Positions 1 through 8,495 of a stretch of DNA of 64,000 bases are shown here, piece by piece; position 1 is the stretch's first letter; each line of letters opens with the position of its first letter. The stretch is from the NCBI RefSeq assembly GCF_030817355.1, contig NZ_JAUSZH010000001.1, positions 3,783,001-3,847,000 of the forward strand, written 5' to 3'. Position numbers and translations under genes: made by a program. This DNA comes from Streptomyces sp. V1I1 (GTDB lineage Bacteria > Actinomycetota > Actinomycetes > Streptomycetales > Streptomycetaceae). The notes beneath the pieces were generated by a model. It ran no database searches and was not told the DNA's origin. It was given only the letters and a program-made list of their open reading frames with translations.

Positions 1-338
1 AAGATCTTGTCGAGGTCGCCGGGGGTGCGCTCGGCGATGAGGCGTGCGGCCTCGGAACGCGCCTCGACGGCGAACGCGGGCGCGAAGGTGGTGAGCTTGC
101 CGGCCTGCTCCTGGATCGCGGCGACGACCTTGGAGTGCTGGTAGCCGATGTTGGTGTAGACGAGGCCGCTGGTGAAGTCGAGGTAGCGGTTCCCGTCGTA
201 GTCCCAGAAGTACGAGCCCTCGGCACCGGCGACGGCGAGCGGGTCGATCAGGCCCTGGGCGGACCAGGAATGAAACACATGCGCACGGTCTGCGGCCTTC
301 ACGGCAGCGCCGGCCTGGGGGTCGGGATGAGGGGTCAT
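1..338 (-). CDS. Class III PLP-dependent aminotransferase, N-terminal part (cut by window edge)
   Basis: The reverse strand from an ATG at 338 encodes about 112 residues that run off the left edge. The visible part holds the start of a class III (omega) aminotransferase: SYFWDYDGNRYLDFTSG, then NIGYQHSKVVAAIQEQAG, the substrate- and cofactor-lid region of the fold. The PLP lysine lies outside the window, so the substrate cannot be inferred. Family members use pyruvate or 2-oxoglutarate as amino acceptor and act in the cytoplasm. The gene is divergent from the DJ-1/MarR pair, with about 300 bp between them. The fold is clear; the exact enzyme is not. Confidence 0.85.
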   Translation of the reverse strand, partial: MTPHPDPQAGAAVKAADRAHVFHSWSAQGLIDPLAVAGAEGSYFWDYDGNRYLDFTSGLVYTNIGYQHSKVVAAIQEQAGKLTTFAPAFAVEARSEAARLIAERTPGDLDKI

Positions 339-464
339 GGGCCTCAGGGTAGAGACGCGCAGGTGGGGGCGGACATGGCCACGGTGTATGGCTTGGGCCA
401 CTTTGCTGGGCAGTGTGTCGGGCCTTTCCCCTACCCGACCCTTCCCGAACCGTGGCAAGCCCCG

Positions 465-570
465 ACCCCGTATGCGACCTTCGGCCGCATGTCCTCAATC
501 GGAGGACGGGCTGGATTTTCCAGCCCCGCCGGCGATCGAGGCGCGGTGTTCGGGGCGGAGCCTCGAACGG
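465..570. repeat. Streptomyces-type intergenic repeat (REP-like)
   Basis: This stretch in the 307-bp gap between the aminotransferase and the DJ-1 gene contains a CCTTCGGCCGCATGTCCTCA-type stretch, then GGACGGGCTGG, CCAGCCCCGCCGGCGATCGAGGCGC split by a few bases, and CGGGGCGGAGCC. The same pieces recur at 15740-16200, 17500-17592 and 30240-30602. The inverted GGACGGGCTGG/CCAGCCCCGCC parts can form a hairpin and may act as a terminator. Nothing else was seen in the gap apart from the operators at 593-627. Confidence 0.6.
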
Positions 571-592
571 GACCAGGCGTCCCGATGGACAT

Positions 593-627
593 TGACAGCA
601 TACTGTCGACATGACAGGCTGCTGTCA
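593..627 (+). promoter_or_regulatory. Two tandem TGACAG-N4-CTGTCA palindromes (probable MarR operators)
   Basis: The sequence contains TGACAGcataCTGTCg at 593-608 and TGACAGgctgCTGTCA at 612-627, two near-identical dyads with centres 19 bp apart. The second ends 18 bp before the ATG at 646. A TTGACA at 592-597 followed 17 bp later by CAGGCT could be the promoter, so the operators would cover it. MarR proteins bind short dyads of this kind at their own promoters, and the second gene of the operon is a MarR regulator. Binding is inferred. Confidence 0.7.
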
Positions 628-645
628 TCCAACCAGGAGGCCACC

Positions 646-1236
646 ATGAACCGCACCGTTCATCTCGCCGTCTACAACACCTACGCCGACTGGGAGACCG
701 GCCACACCACCGCCCACCTCACCCAGAACGGCTTCGCCGTCAAGACCGTCGGCCCCACGAGCGACCCCGTCACCACCATGGGCGGCGTCCGCATCCAGCC
801 CGACCTCGCGCTCACCGGACTCCGCCCCGAGGACAGCGCCCTCCTCATCCTCACCGGCGCGAACCTCTGGGACACCGGCGACGACCTCGCCCCCTTCGCC
901 GCCAAGGCGCGCGAGTTCCTCGATGCCGGGGTGCCCGTCGCCGCCATCTGCGGGGCCACCGCCGGGCTCGCCCGCGAGGGGCTGCTCGACGATCGCGAGC
1001 ACACCAGCGCCGTCTCCTTCTACCTCGACGCCACCGGCTACAAGGGCGGTGAGCACTACCGCGACACGGACGCCGTCACCGACGGCGACCTGATCACCGC
1101 GGGACCCACCGAGCCCGTCGCCTTCGCCCGCGAGGTCTTCGCTCGGCTCGGTGTGTACGAGGGCGAGAAGCTGGACGCCTGGTATCGGCTCTTCCACGAC
1201 TCGGACGCCTCCGCGTACGAGATCCTCGAAGGATGA
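646..1236 (+). CDS. DJ-1/PfpI family protein (type 1 glutamine amidotransferase-like)
   Basis: A 196-residue cytoplasmic protein of the DJ-1/PfpI superfamily. The nucleophile-elbow cysteine is C102 in AAICGATAGLA, and E17 in DWETGH sits where DJ-1 proteins carry their conserved acid. Family members include glyoxalases, isocyanide hydratases, chaperone-like proteins and proteases, so the activity is not fixed by sequence. The ATG at 646 is preceded by CCAGGAGGCCACC, a strong ribosome binding site; longer upstream reading is out-of-gene. Its stop overlaps the start of the MarR gene (ATGA), so the two are translationally coupled and probably controlled by the dyads at 593-627. Confidence 0.88.
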   Translation: MNRTVHLAVYNTYADWETGHTTAHLTQNGFAVKTVGPTSDPVTTMGGVRIQPDLALTGLRPEDSALLILTGANLWDTGDDLAPFAAKAREFLDAGVPVAAICGATAGLAREGLLDDREHTSAVSFYLDATGYKGGEHYRDTDAVTDGDLITAGPTEPVAFAREVFARLGVYEGEKLDAWYRLFHDSDASAYEILEG

Positions 1237-1727
1237 CTCGAAGCATGAGCCGTCCTGAGACCCACCCACAGGAGCTGCTCACCCGGACGGCGCTGGGCGT
1301 CTTCCGGCTGAACGGCCAATTCCTCACCGTCTCCGACGAGTTGGCGAGGGAGGCCGGACTGACCGCGGCCCGGTGGCAGGTACTCGGAGCCGTGCTGCGC
1401 GAGCCCCAGACCGTCGCCGGCATCGCCCGGACGATGGGGATCACCCGCCAGAGCGTGCAGCGCATCGCCGACATCATGGTCGAGCAGGGCCTCGCGGCGT
1501 ACGGCCCCAACCCGGCCCACCGCCGGGCCAAGCTGCTCCACGCCACCGACGAGGGGCGCGCGGCGATCGGGAAGATCGACCCCGGTCACGCGTGGCTGGC
1601 CGGCCGCCTCGAATCCGCCCTCGGCACCGAGCAGTTCGCCGAGACGGTCAGAGTCCTGGAGCAGCTGTCCAAGGCCCTGGACACCATCAGTGGCGAGGAG
1701 CTGCCGGAAAGAAGTCCGCGCTCGTGA
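1233..1727 (+). CDS. MarR family transcriptional regulator
   Basis: A 164-residue MarR-type repressor. The winged helix-turn-helix spans roughly residues 45-110, with the recognition helix around GITRQSVQRIADIMVEQGL and the wing near NPAHRRAKLLHAT; terminal helices for dimerisation flank it. The start overlaps the stop of the DJ-1 gene; a second ATG at 1245 (MSRPETH) is equally possible. It probably represses the operon through the two TGACAG dyads upstream. The 3' end overlaps the end of the convergent VOC gene by about 40 bp. Confidence 0.88.
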   Translation: MTRSMSRPETHPQELLTRTALGVFRLNGQFLTVSDELAREAGLTAARWQVLGAVLREPQTVAGIARTMGITRQSVQRIADIMVEQGLAAYGPNPAHRRAKLLHATDEGRAAIGKIDPGHAWLAGRLESALGTEQFAETVRVLEQLSKALDTISGEELPERSPRS

Positions 1728-2181
1728 CGTAGTCCATCGCCTTCGTGAACACCGGGTCCCCGAGCCGCCGTTCCATCTCCTGCTCGCTCACATCCTCGAT
1801 GTGCGTCTGGATCCAGTACAGGTTCCCGAACGGGTCCCGCACCCGCCCCACCCGGTCCCCGAAGAACAGATGCGTCACCTCCGTGACCGAATGGCCACCC
1901 GCCTCCACCGCCCGCCGGTGGACCGCGTCCGCGTCCTCGACGTACAGCCGCAGGAACGCCGGCGTCGGCGGCCAGTCGGCGCTCGGCGCGTCGAAGAGCA
2001 TGACGACGGCGTCCCCGATCCGTACCTCCGCATGCCCGATCCGGCCGTCCTCGCCGGTCATCCGCCCCAGCTCGACCGCCCCGAAAGCGGCCTTCAGATA
2101 GTCGATGACGCCCGCCGTGTCCTGCGAAATGATCCACGGCGTGACGCTGGTGTAGCCCTCGGGAACCGGCTTGACGGCCAT
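1687..2181 (-). CDS. VOC (glyoxalase/bleomycin-resistance) family protein, PhnB-like
   Basis: A 164-residue vicinal-oxygen-chelate protein. It has the pattern of the PhnB/YdcE-like branch: MAVKPVPEGYTSVTPWII, AVELGRMTGEDGRIGHAEVRIGD, LFFGDRVGRVRDPFGNLYWI and THIEDVSEQEMERR. H and E residues in GHAEVRIGD and FGNLYWIQTHIED are candidate metal ligands. The substrate is unknown; relatives act as glyoxalase-like enzymes or resistance proteins. The chosen ATG at 2181 follows CGAGGAGAC; longer upstream reading enters the divergent kinase promoter region. Confidence 0.85.
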   Translation of the reverse strand: MAVKPVPEGYTSVTPWIISQDTAGVIDYLKAAFGAVELGRMTGEDGRIGHAEVRIGDAVVMLFDAPSADWPPTPAFLRLYVEDADAVHRRAVEAGGHSVTEVTHLFFGDRVGRVRDPFGNLYWIQTHIEDVSEQEMERRLGDPVFTKAMDYVTSADFFPAAPRH

Positions 2182-2326
2182 GACAGTCTCCTCGCGTACG
2201 GGGGTCGGGCTCGTAGGGCCGACGGTAGGCGGCGAGTAGGTCAGATCCTGGCCTATAAGGCCCGGCTGACGGCGCACTATCCTCGGTCCGTCCAACAAAA
2301 GCGGTACGGGGGGAAGGCGCGCGGCG

Positions 2327-3988
2327 ATGGAGCAGCTGGCACCAGGGGATCCACAGCGCATCGGCGAGTACCGACTGCTGGCCCGCCTAGGCGCGGGAGG
2401 CATGGGCCAGGTCTTCCTCGCCCGTTCCGACCGCGGCCGCACGGTCGCCGTCAAGCTCGTACGCCAGGAACTCGCCGAACAGGAGGAGTTCCGCAGCCGC
2501 TTCCGCCAGGAGGTACGCGCGGCGCTGCGGGTAGGCGGCGAGTGGACCGCCCCCGTCCTCGACGCCGACACCGAGGCCCCGATCCCCTGGGTCGCCACCG
2601 GCTACATCGCCGGGCCCGCCCTGCACACCGTCGTCTCGGGCGAGCACGGCCCGCTCCCCGAGCGCTCGGTCCGCATCCTCGCCTCCGGCCTCGCGCGCGC
2701 CCTGCAGAACATCCACGCGGCAGACCTCATCCACCGCGACCTCAAGCCGTCCAACATCCTGATCACCATCGACGGCCCCCGCGTCATCGACTTCGGCATC
2801 GCACGCGCCCTGGAAACGGTCACCGACGGTGGCCTGACCCGCACCGGCGCGCTCGTCGGCTCCCCCGGCTTCATGGCCCCCGAGCAGGTACGCGGCGACC
2901 GCGTGAGCGCCGCGTGCGACATCTTCTGCCTCGGCTCGGTCCTCGCGTACGCGGCGACCGGCCGGCTCCCCTTCGGCTCGGCGGACAGCGGCGTGCACGC
3001 GCTGATGTTCCGCATCGCGCAGGAGGAGCCGGACCTGGCGGACCTCCCCGAGAGCCTGCTGGATCTCGTACGGGACTGCCTCGACAAGGACCCCGAGGCC
3101 CGCCCGACGATCGAGCAGATCCTGGAACGCACGGCCTCCGACGCGGACCCCGAGCCCTGGCTGCCCGGCGCGCTGATCGCCCAACTCGGCCGCCACGCGG
3201 TCCAGTTGCTGGAGGTGGAACAGCCCCCCGCGGCACCGGCGCAGCAGCCGCCGACGATGACCTCGGTGAGCGTGGACGCCCCGAAGCCGCCCGTGCGGAT
3301 GCCCACACCCCCGCCGCCCCTGCCCATGGCGTACAGGCACAACAACTACACCTACGGCTCCCCCCAGCAGCCCGGTTACGGCTACCCCCAGCAGCCCCAG
3401 CAGCACGGTCCCGCCCCGCACTTCCCCACACTCCATGCCCCCGCGCCCCCGCGGCGCCGCGGCACCATCGCCCTCGTCGCCGTCGCCCTGCTCGTCGCGG
3501 TCGCGGCAGGCACCTCGGTCTACGCGTTCTTGGGCGACATCGGCAAGAAGAAGGCCGCCGACGATCCCAAGCCGGGACCGACGACCTCGGCACCGGCCAC
3601 CTCGGCGACACCCGGCCCGAGTACGTCCTCCTCCCCGCCCCCGACCCAGGACGGCAGCGTCCCGCAGGAGTACGTCGGCACCTGGCAGGGCTCCTTCGAC
3701 ACCGCCGACGGCAGCAACACCCGCGTCATGACGATCACCCAGGGCGCGACGGGCGAGACGGTCATGACCCTGTCGGGCACCGGCCCGAACTACGACTGCC
3801 GCTGGTCGGCCACCCTCCGCGCCCCGGGCCCGCCGCTCGAACTGGGCCCGACCCAGGTCACGTTCGGCGACCCGAAGCAGTGCTCACCGGGCCAGTGGAG
3901 CCGCCTGGACATGCCCGACGACACCACGATCGTCCGCGAGCTGGTGGGCTCGGGCGGCGCGCCGATCACGTACACGAAGCAGGGCTGA
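2327..3988 (+). CDS. Membrane Ser/Thr protein kinase with extracytoplasmic C-terminal domain
   Basis: A 553-residue bacterial Hanks-type kinase. The cytoplasmic domain, about residues 15-280, shows GAGGMGQV (22-29), the ATP lysine K43, HRDLKPSN with catalytic D138, DFG at 155-157 and a PEQ motif after the activation loop. A Pro/Gln/Tyr-rich juxtamembrane linker (about 300-375) leads to one transmembrane segment (GTIALVAVALLVAVAAGT) and a Thr/Ser/Pro stalk. The C-terminal domain of about 105 residues (PQEYVGTWQGSFDTADGS onward) has two cysteines and probably senses an external signal. There are no PASTA repeats, so it is not PknB of the division cluster. ATG 2327 follows GGGGGAAGG. Confidence 0.93.
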   Translation: MEQLAPGDPQRIGEYRLLARLGAGGMGQVFLARSDRGRTVAVKLVRQELAEQEEFRSRFRQEVRAALRVGGEWTAPVLDADTEAPIPWVATGYIAGPALHTVVSGEHGPLPERSVRILASGLARALQNIHAADLIHRDLKPSNILITIDGPRVIDFGIARALETVTDGGLTRTGALVGSPGFMAPEQVRGDRVSAACDIFCLGSVLAYAATGRLPFGSADSGVHALMFRIAQEEPDLADLPESLLDLVRDCLDKDPEARPTIEQILERTASDADPEPWLPGALIAQLGRHAVQLLEVEQPPAAPAQQPPTMTSVSVDAPKPPVRMPTPPPPLPMAYRHNNYTYGSPQQPGYGYPQQPQQHGPAPHFPTLHAPAPPRRRGTIALVAVALLVAVAAGTSVYAFLGDIGKKKAADDPKPGPTTSAPATSATPGPSTSSSPPPTQDGSVPQEYVGTWQGSFDTADGSNTRVMTITQGATGETVMTLSGTGPNYDCRWSATLRAPGPPLELGPTQVTFGDPKQCSPGQWSRLDMPDDTTIVRELVGSGGAPITYTKQG

Positions 3989-3992
3989 GACC

Positions 3993-5312
3993 TCAGCCCC
4001 AGCTCGCGCTGTAGAAGCTCCGGAAGTTCCTCCGCTCCTGGGCCGACAGAATCCAGCGGGCGCCCACCAGTCCGACCAGACTCGCGCCGATGACGACCAG
4101 CCCGGAGCCGAGACTTCCGAAGTCCGTGATCCCGGTGATCCTCCTCGATCCGTCTGCCACCCCCGAAGACCCGGGCGACCCCGGCGGGACGGCTCCGGCC
4201 GCCGATGGGGCGGGGTCGGCCGGGCCGCCCCCGCCACCGGAACCCGGATCGCCGAGCGACAGGCTTACCCCGAGGGCCTCCAGCGCCTTGGTCGCCGGCT
4301 GGAAGAACGTCGTGCCCCCGGTGGTGCAGTCCCCGTTGCCGCCCGAGGTCACGCCGAGCGCCAGACCCTCCGAGAACAGCGGGCCCCCGCTGTCGCCGGG
4401 CTCGGCGCAGACCGTGGTCTCGATCAGGCCGGTGACCGTGCCCTCGGGGTAGTTCACCGTCGCGTTCAACGCGGTCACCTCTCCGGAGCGGAACCCCGTG
4501 GTGCTGCCGTTGCGGAAGACGCGCTGACCGACGACGGGATCGGCCGCGCCGACGATCCGCACCGCCCGGCCACCGCCGATGCCCACGATGTTGGCTCCGT
4601 CGGGTGGGTTGCCACTCTCGTACCGCACAAGGGAGAAGTCAGCGCCCGGGAAGGAGCCGTTCGTCGTGGTACCGACCAGCTGGTCGCCCTGCCGGTCCTG
4701 GAACCAGGTGGTGCCGACGGGGCCGCAGTGCCCGGCCGTGAGTATGAAGGTGTTCTGGCCATCGGTCACGTTGAAGCCCGCGGTGCAGCGGCCGTCGCCG
4801 GAGAAGACCGGGACGCCGCCGTTCACCCTGGTGGTGAACGTGCCCTCGGTCCGTTCCATGTGGACGGACCCGCCGATCCCCTCGGCGACGCCGGACATGC
4901 GCGACCAGTCGTCGGAGGAGACGGTGCTGTCGGCGCGCACCATGACCCTGTTGGACGCGTAGTCCACCGCCCAAGCGGTACCGGCCACCCGGGGCGCCGC
5001 ACTCAGGGCCTCGGTGGCCGAGCGGAGTTCCCCCATGCTGTAGCGCACGACTTCGGCGCGCGCCCCCGCCTCCCGTACCTCGTCCGCCGCGTCCACGTCG
5101 GTCACTGCGACGACCGGGCGCCCGTCGGCCCCCATCCAACTCCCTGCGGTACGGGAGGCGCCGAGCCGCGAGACCAGACTCGCGACCGGGTCGGCGGACG
5201 GGTCGGGCGGTTCGCCCGCCATCGCGCTCGAGACCATCAGCCCGCCGCAGACCAGTCCGCCGACGGCCGCCAGCCGGGCGATCCGCTGGAGTTTGCGTCG
5301 TGCGTGCCTCAT
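3993..5312 (-). CDS. Secreted, membrane-anchored trypsin-like serine protease (streptogrisin/alpha-lytic type, S1)
   Basis: About 439 residues from the ATG at 5312 (a TTG at 5348 would add 12). The order is a twin-basic signal peptide ending near SSAMA, a propeptide-like segment with SRMSGVAEGIGGSVHME, then the protease domain. The catalytic triad is H in LTAGHCG, D in GADFSLVRY and S in AEPGDSGGPLF; paired cysteines are typical of S1E. After a Gly/Ser/Pro linker a hydrophobic segment (LVVIGASLVGLVGARWI) precedes a basic tail, implying anchoring in the cytoplasmic membrane with the protease outside. It is convergent with the kinase, 4 bp apart. Confidence 0.9.
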   Translation of the reverse strand: MRHARRKLQRIARLAAVGGLVCGGLMVSSAMAGEPPDPSADPVASLVSRLGASRTAGSWMGADGRPVVAVTDVDAADEVREAGARAEVVRYSMGELRSATEALSAAPRVAGTAWAVDYASNRVMVRADSTVSSDDWSRMSGVAEGIGGSVHMERTEGTFTTRVNGGVPVFSGDGRCTAGFNVTDGQNTFILTAGHCGPVGTTWFQDRQGDQLVGTTTNGSFPGADFSLVRYESGNPPDGANIVGIGGGRAVRIVGAADPVVGQRVFRNGSTTGFRSGEVTALNATVNYPEGTVTGLIETTVCAEPGDSGGPLFSEGLALGVTSGGNGDCTTGGTTFFQPATKALEALGVSLSLGDPGSGGGGGPADPAPSAAGAVPPGSPGSSGVADGSRRITGITDFGSLGSGLVVIGASLVGLVGARWILSAQERRNFRSFYSASWG

Positions 5313-5452
5313 ACGCGGCCCCAAGGTCGTACCGACATGGCGTAACAAGCCCGTGGGCCCCTGAAACCAGGGGCCCCCACACTCAGTACGTACCGCCCCG
5401 CCGTCCTGTTCACCCCGCGTCGGAGTCGGATCGCGCAGGACGCCCGTCGGGG

Positions 5453-5860
5453 TCAGCTGAGCAGCGCTGACGCGGCATTACGCAGGAGCAGCGGGTGTAC
5501 GAACCGGTCCGCCGTGGTCGGCGGGAAGCGCCAGGACAGCGGCCAGGTGCGGCCGCGAAGGGCGGGCACGGGGATGTAGCTCACGTGCGCGGGGCCTGAG
5601 TTGAGCCGGGTCACGCCACGCGGCCAGGGCCGGTGGGAGGTAGTCCCTGCCGGTACGAGGAAGTAGACCGACCGCCGCCCGTACGCCTCGATGACGACGG
5701 GCCCGGGGTCACCGCCGGTCAGCTGCTCCAGGAGGTCGGCGAGACGACGGCCATCCTCGTCGTCTACGCGTACGGCGTCGAATTGCACGCCTGCCTTACG
5801 GAACTGGAATCCGGAAGCCGGAATCCAATCGAGGTTTAGTTGGCGACTTTGCGTATCCAC
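5453..5860 (-). CDS. Hypothetical protein of the XRE/DUF397 neighbourhood
   Basis: About 135 residues from a GTG at 5860; the start is uncertain because no strong ribosome binding site is visible. Recognisable stretches are GVQFDAVRVDDEDGRRLADL, GGDPGPVVIEAYGRRSVYFL and GVTRLNSGPAHVSYIPVPA. I know similar proteins next to Streptomyces XRE regulators, sometimes described as primase/polymerase-like, but no catalytic motif can be confirmed here. It is divergent from the XRE gene at 6018, with three 10-bp direct repeats in the shared promoter. Confidence 0.65.
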   Translation of the reverse strand: MDTQSRQLNLDWIPASGFQFRKAGVQFDAVRVDDEDGRRLADLLEQLTGGDPGPVVIEAYGRRSVYFLVPAGTTSHRPWPRGVTRLNSGPAHVSYIPVPALRGRTWPLSWRFPPTTADRFVHPLLLRNAASALLS

Positions 5861-5970
5861 AAGGACAGTCTGGGTGACCTTGGCTAGCGTTTTCCATGAC
5901 TGCGAGGAGGGGGTCCGGCATACGTTGACCTGCTCGAACTCCCTTTGCGATGGGTCGAATTCGGCGGGGA

Positions 5971-6000
5971 CTGGTTGAGACCGGTTGAGTCCGGTTGAGT
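5971..6000. promoter_or_regulatory. Three 10-bp direct repeats in the divergent XRE promoter
   Basis: CTGGTTGAGA, CCGGTTGAGT and CCGGTTGAGT follow each other exactly at 5971, 5981 and 5991, ending 17 bp before the ATG of the XRE gene. A 10-bp period places each GGTTGAG on the same helix face, as expected for cooperative operator binding. The XRE protein itself is the most likely ligand; this is inferred. Confidence 0.5.
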
Positions 6001-6017
6001 CGAAGCGGTGATCGTAA

Positions 6018-6854
6018 ATGGCACGTGCGGAGAATAAGGAAACTGCGGGTCCGGCGACGCGCCTGGTGGCGAATGTGGCGCGCAATATGCGGGTGCAGAA
6101 GGGATGGACACAGGAACAGCTGGGCAACGAAATCGGCTTCACGGGCGCGGCGGTGAGCGCGATGGAGACGTGCGCGCAGCCCGCGAGCGACCAGATGCTG
6201 GTGGAACTGGAGAGGGTGCTCGGGGGTGGGACGGGGATCTTCGAGGAGGCGCGGACGCATGTACGGCTGGACAAGTACCCGGCGCAGTTCAAGAACTACG
6301 CACTGCTGGAGCAGAAGGCGGTGGGGCTGTGTCTGTACGCGACGCTGGTCGTGCACGGGCTGTTCCAGACGGAGGAGTATGCGCGGGCGCTGATCGGGGG
6401 CGGGTACCCGCCGCTGTCCGAGGGGCGGGTGGAGGAGCTGGTCGAGGCGCGGATGGCACGGAAGGCGCTGTTAGAGCGGGAGCCGGTGGCGCTGATCGAG
6501 CTGGTGCTGGAGGAGTCCGTGCTGGGGCGGACGATCGGCGGCGAGGAGGTGATGCGCGGCCAGATGCGGCACCTGGCGGAGTGCGCGAAGAAGCGCAATG
6601 TGACGCTCCAGGTGCTGCCGCTGGACTGCGGTCTGAGCGGCGAGTACGCAGGCGCCTACGGTGAAATGAACTTGGTGGAGACCCCGGAACACGACCGCCT
6701 GGTGTATCTGGAGCCCCAGGAGGAGGGCCTGCTGATCACCGACCCCGCAAAGGTGAGCACATACGCCCAGCGCTATGCGAAGATCCGAGCACAGGCCCTG
6801 GGTCCTCGTGAATCGCTGGGCCTCATCGAGCGGTTGGCAGGAGATCGGCAATGA
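6018..6854 (+). CDS. XRE/Scr1 family regulator (HTH + DUF5753)
   Basis: A 278-residue regulator. The N-terminal helix-turn-helix (about 15-75) contains NMRVQKGWTQEQLGNEIGFT and GAAVSAMET. The remainder is the DUF5753 domain typical of Scr1-type Streptomyces regulators: PAQFKNYALLEQKAVGLCLYAT, HGLFQTEEYARAL and LVYLEPQEEGLLITDP. Such proteins pair with a small DUF397 protein, and the pair is discussed as toxin-antitoxin-like and as developmental regulation. Its stop overlaps the start of the DUF397 gene (ATGA), so they are translationally coupled. Confidence 0.92.
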   Translation: MARAENKETAGPATRLVANVARNMRVQKGWTQEQLGNEIGFTGAAVSAMETCAQPASDQMLVELERVLGGGTGIFEEARTHVRLDKYPAQFKNYALLEQKAVGLCLYATLVVHGLFQTEEYARALIGGGYPPLSEGRVEELVEARMARKALLEREPVALIELVLEESVLGRTIGGEEVMRGQMRHLAECAKKRNVTLQVLPLDCGLSGEYAGAYGEMNLVETPEHDRLVYLEPQEEGLLITDPAKVSTYAQRYAKIRAQALGPRESLGLIERLAGDRQ

Positions 6855-7087
6855 ACAGCACCCTGCGGTGGTTCAAGTCCAGCTATAGCAGCCCTAGCGG
6901 GGGCGACTGCATCGAAGTGGCCTTCGACTGGCGCAAGTCCTCGTACAGCAGCGACAGCGGCGGCGAGTGCGTCGAGGTCGCCGCCTGCCCCCACACCATC
7001 CACATCCGCGACTCCAAGCAGGCCGACGGCCCCACCTTCGCCATCGCCCCCACCACCTGGACGAACTTCCTCGACTGGGCGAGCTGA
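6851..7087 (+). CDS. DUF397 protein with duplicated N-terminal half
   Basis: A 78-residue partner of the XRE gene. A normal DUF397 protein starts with W-K-SSYS-GG-CVEVA and ends with a W-F motif. Here the first half occurs twice: WFKSSYSSPSGGDCIEVAF at residues 7-25, then WRKSSYSSDSGGECVEVA at 27-44, followed by the single second half (IHIRDSKQADGP, TTWTNFLDW). This looks like an internal duplication or the fusion of two tandem DUF397 genes. The P450 gene starts 20 bp downstream, so co-transcription is possible. Confidence 0.92.
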   Translation: MNSTLRWFKSSYSSPSGGDCIEVAFDWRKSSYSSDSGGECVEVAACPHTIHIRDSKQADGPTFAIAPTTWTNFLDWAS

Positions 7088-7107
7088 ACCCGTACGGAGG
7101 AGAAGCC

Positions 7108-8484
7108 ATGACGATGACGGGCACAGCGGTACCGGGTCCGGCGGGTCTGCCGTTACTGGGCTCGATGTTCGAGCTCAAGCGGGACTCGCTCGGCACCTTC
7201 CTCAACGCACAGCGCGAGCACGGAGACGTCGTCAGGATCACCGCGGGCCCGCCCGGGCTGCGGGCCGAGCTGTACGCGGTGTTCTCCGCGGAGGGCGCCC
7301 AGCAGGTGCTGGCGACGAAATCGGCCAACTTCCGTAAGGACAACGCCTTTTACCAGGAGGTCCGGGAGTCGTTCGGCAACGGTCTGCTGACCAGCCAGGA
7401 CGACGACTACCTCCGGCAGCGGCGGCTCGTGCAGCCGCTGTTCACGCGCCGCCGGGTCGACGGCTACGCCGACGCCGTCACCGCCGAGACCTCGGCCCTG
7501 CTCTCCACCTGGCGCACCGCCCCGGACGCCACGGTCGACGTCGTCGACGAGACGACCCGGCTCACTCTGCGGGCGGTCGCCCGCATCCTGTTCGGCACGG
7601 ACGTCGAGGCGGCGGTCGACGTCGTGCAGCGCTGTTTCCCGATCATCGGGGAGTACACGCTCACCCGCGGCTACTCCCCCGCCAACTTCCCGCGCAGCTG
7701 GCCCACTCCCGCCAACCGGCGGGCCGCCGCCGCGATGGAAGATCTGTTCGCGGTGTGCGACGGGATCATCGAGAAGCGGCGCACGGAGAGGGACGCGGCG
7801 ACGGGCGAGGATCTGCTGACGCTCCTCTCCAAGGCCGAGAGCGCGGAGGACGGGACCCTCGACGCGTCCGAGATCCGCGACCAGGTGCTGGTGTTCCTGC
7901 TCGCGGGGCACGAGACGACGGCCACGTCGCTCGCGTTCGCGCTGCATCTGCTGGCCCGCCACCCCGAACAGCAGGCGCGGGCGCGGGACGAGGTCGTACG
8001 CGTACTGAACGGACGGACCCCAGGGGCCGCGGATCTCGACGCACTCCCGTATCTGACGCAGGTACTGAAGGAGGCGATGCGGCTCTATCCGGCGGGTCCG
8101 GTCATCGGCCGCAGGGCGGTCGCGGCGGCGGAGGTCGGGGGGCACACGATCCCGGCCGGCGCGGATGTGATCGTCGCGCCCTGGGTGACGCACCGGCATC
8201 CGGGGTACTGGGACGATCCGGAGCGCTTCGACCCGGAACGCTTCACGCCGGAGCGGGAGAAGGAGCGGCCGCGCTACGCGTGGTTCCCGTTCGGCGGCGG
8301 GCCGCGGGCGTGCATCGGCCAGCACTTCTCGATGCTGGAGTCGGTGCTGGCGCTGGCGATGATCCTGCGGGAGTACGAGCTGGACGCGGTCGACGTCGAT
8401 GTCCCGGTCGACACGGGGATCACCCTGCGAGCGGCGGGCCCGGCGCGGTGCGCGCTGCGGCGGGTGGGCGGGACGCCCGCCTGA
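7108..8484 (+). CDS. Cytochrome P450 (long-chain/eukaryote-like architecture)
   Basis: A 458-residue P450. Motifs are a PGPAGLPLLGSMFEL proline-rich N-terminus, the I-helix oxygen-activation motif AGHETT (about 266), the K-helix ExxR (EAMR), and the heme loop FPFGGGPRACIG with axial C402. The soluble PGPxGLPLLG start and length resemble CYP4/CYP102-like enzymes rather than the 400-residue CYP105/107 types. It needs a ferredoxin or reductase encoded elsewhere, and the substrate is unknown. ATG 7108 follows CGGAGGAGAAGCC. A strong terminator follows immediately. Confidence 0.93.
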   Translation: MTMTGTAVPGPAGLPLLGSMFELKRDSLGTFLNAQREHGDVVRITAGPPGLRAELYAVFSAEGAQQVLATKSANFRKDNAFYQEVRESFGNGLLTSQDDDYLRQRRLVQPLFTRRRVDGYADAVTAETSALLSTWRTAPDATVDVVDETTRLTLRAVARILFGTDVEAAVDVVQRCFPIIGEYTLTRGYSPANFPRSWPTPANRRAAAAMEDLFAVCDGIIEKRRTERDAATGEDLLTLLSKAESAEDGTLDASEIRDQVLVFLLAGHETTATSLAFALHLLARHPEQQARARDEVVRVLNGRTPGAADLDALPYLTQVLKEAMRLYPAGPVIGRRAVAAAEVGGHTIPAGADVIVAPWVTHRHPGYWDDPERFDPERFTPEREKERPRYAWFPFGGGPRACIGQHFSMLESVLALAMILREYELDAVDVDVPVDTGITLRAAGPARCALRRVGGTPA

Positions 8485-8495
8485 CGCGGAGGTGC

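Noticed and set aside
2387..3611. Long open frames antisense to the kinase gene
   Set aside because: They are shadows caused by GC3-rich codons; composition is Arg/Gly-rich without domains.
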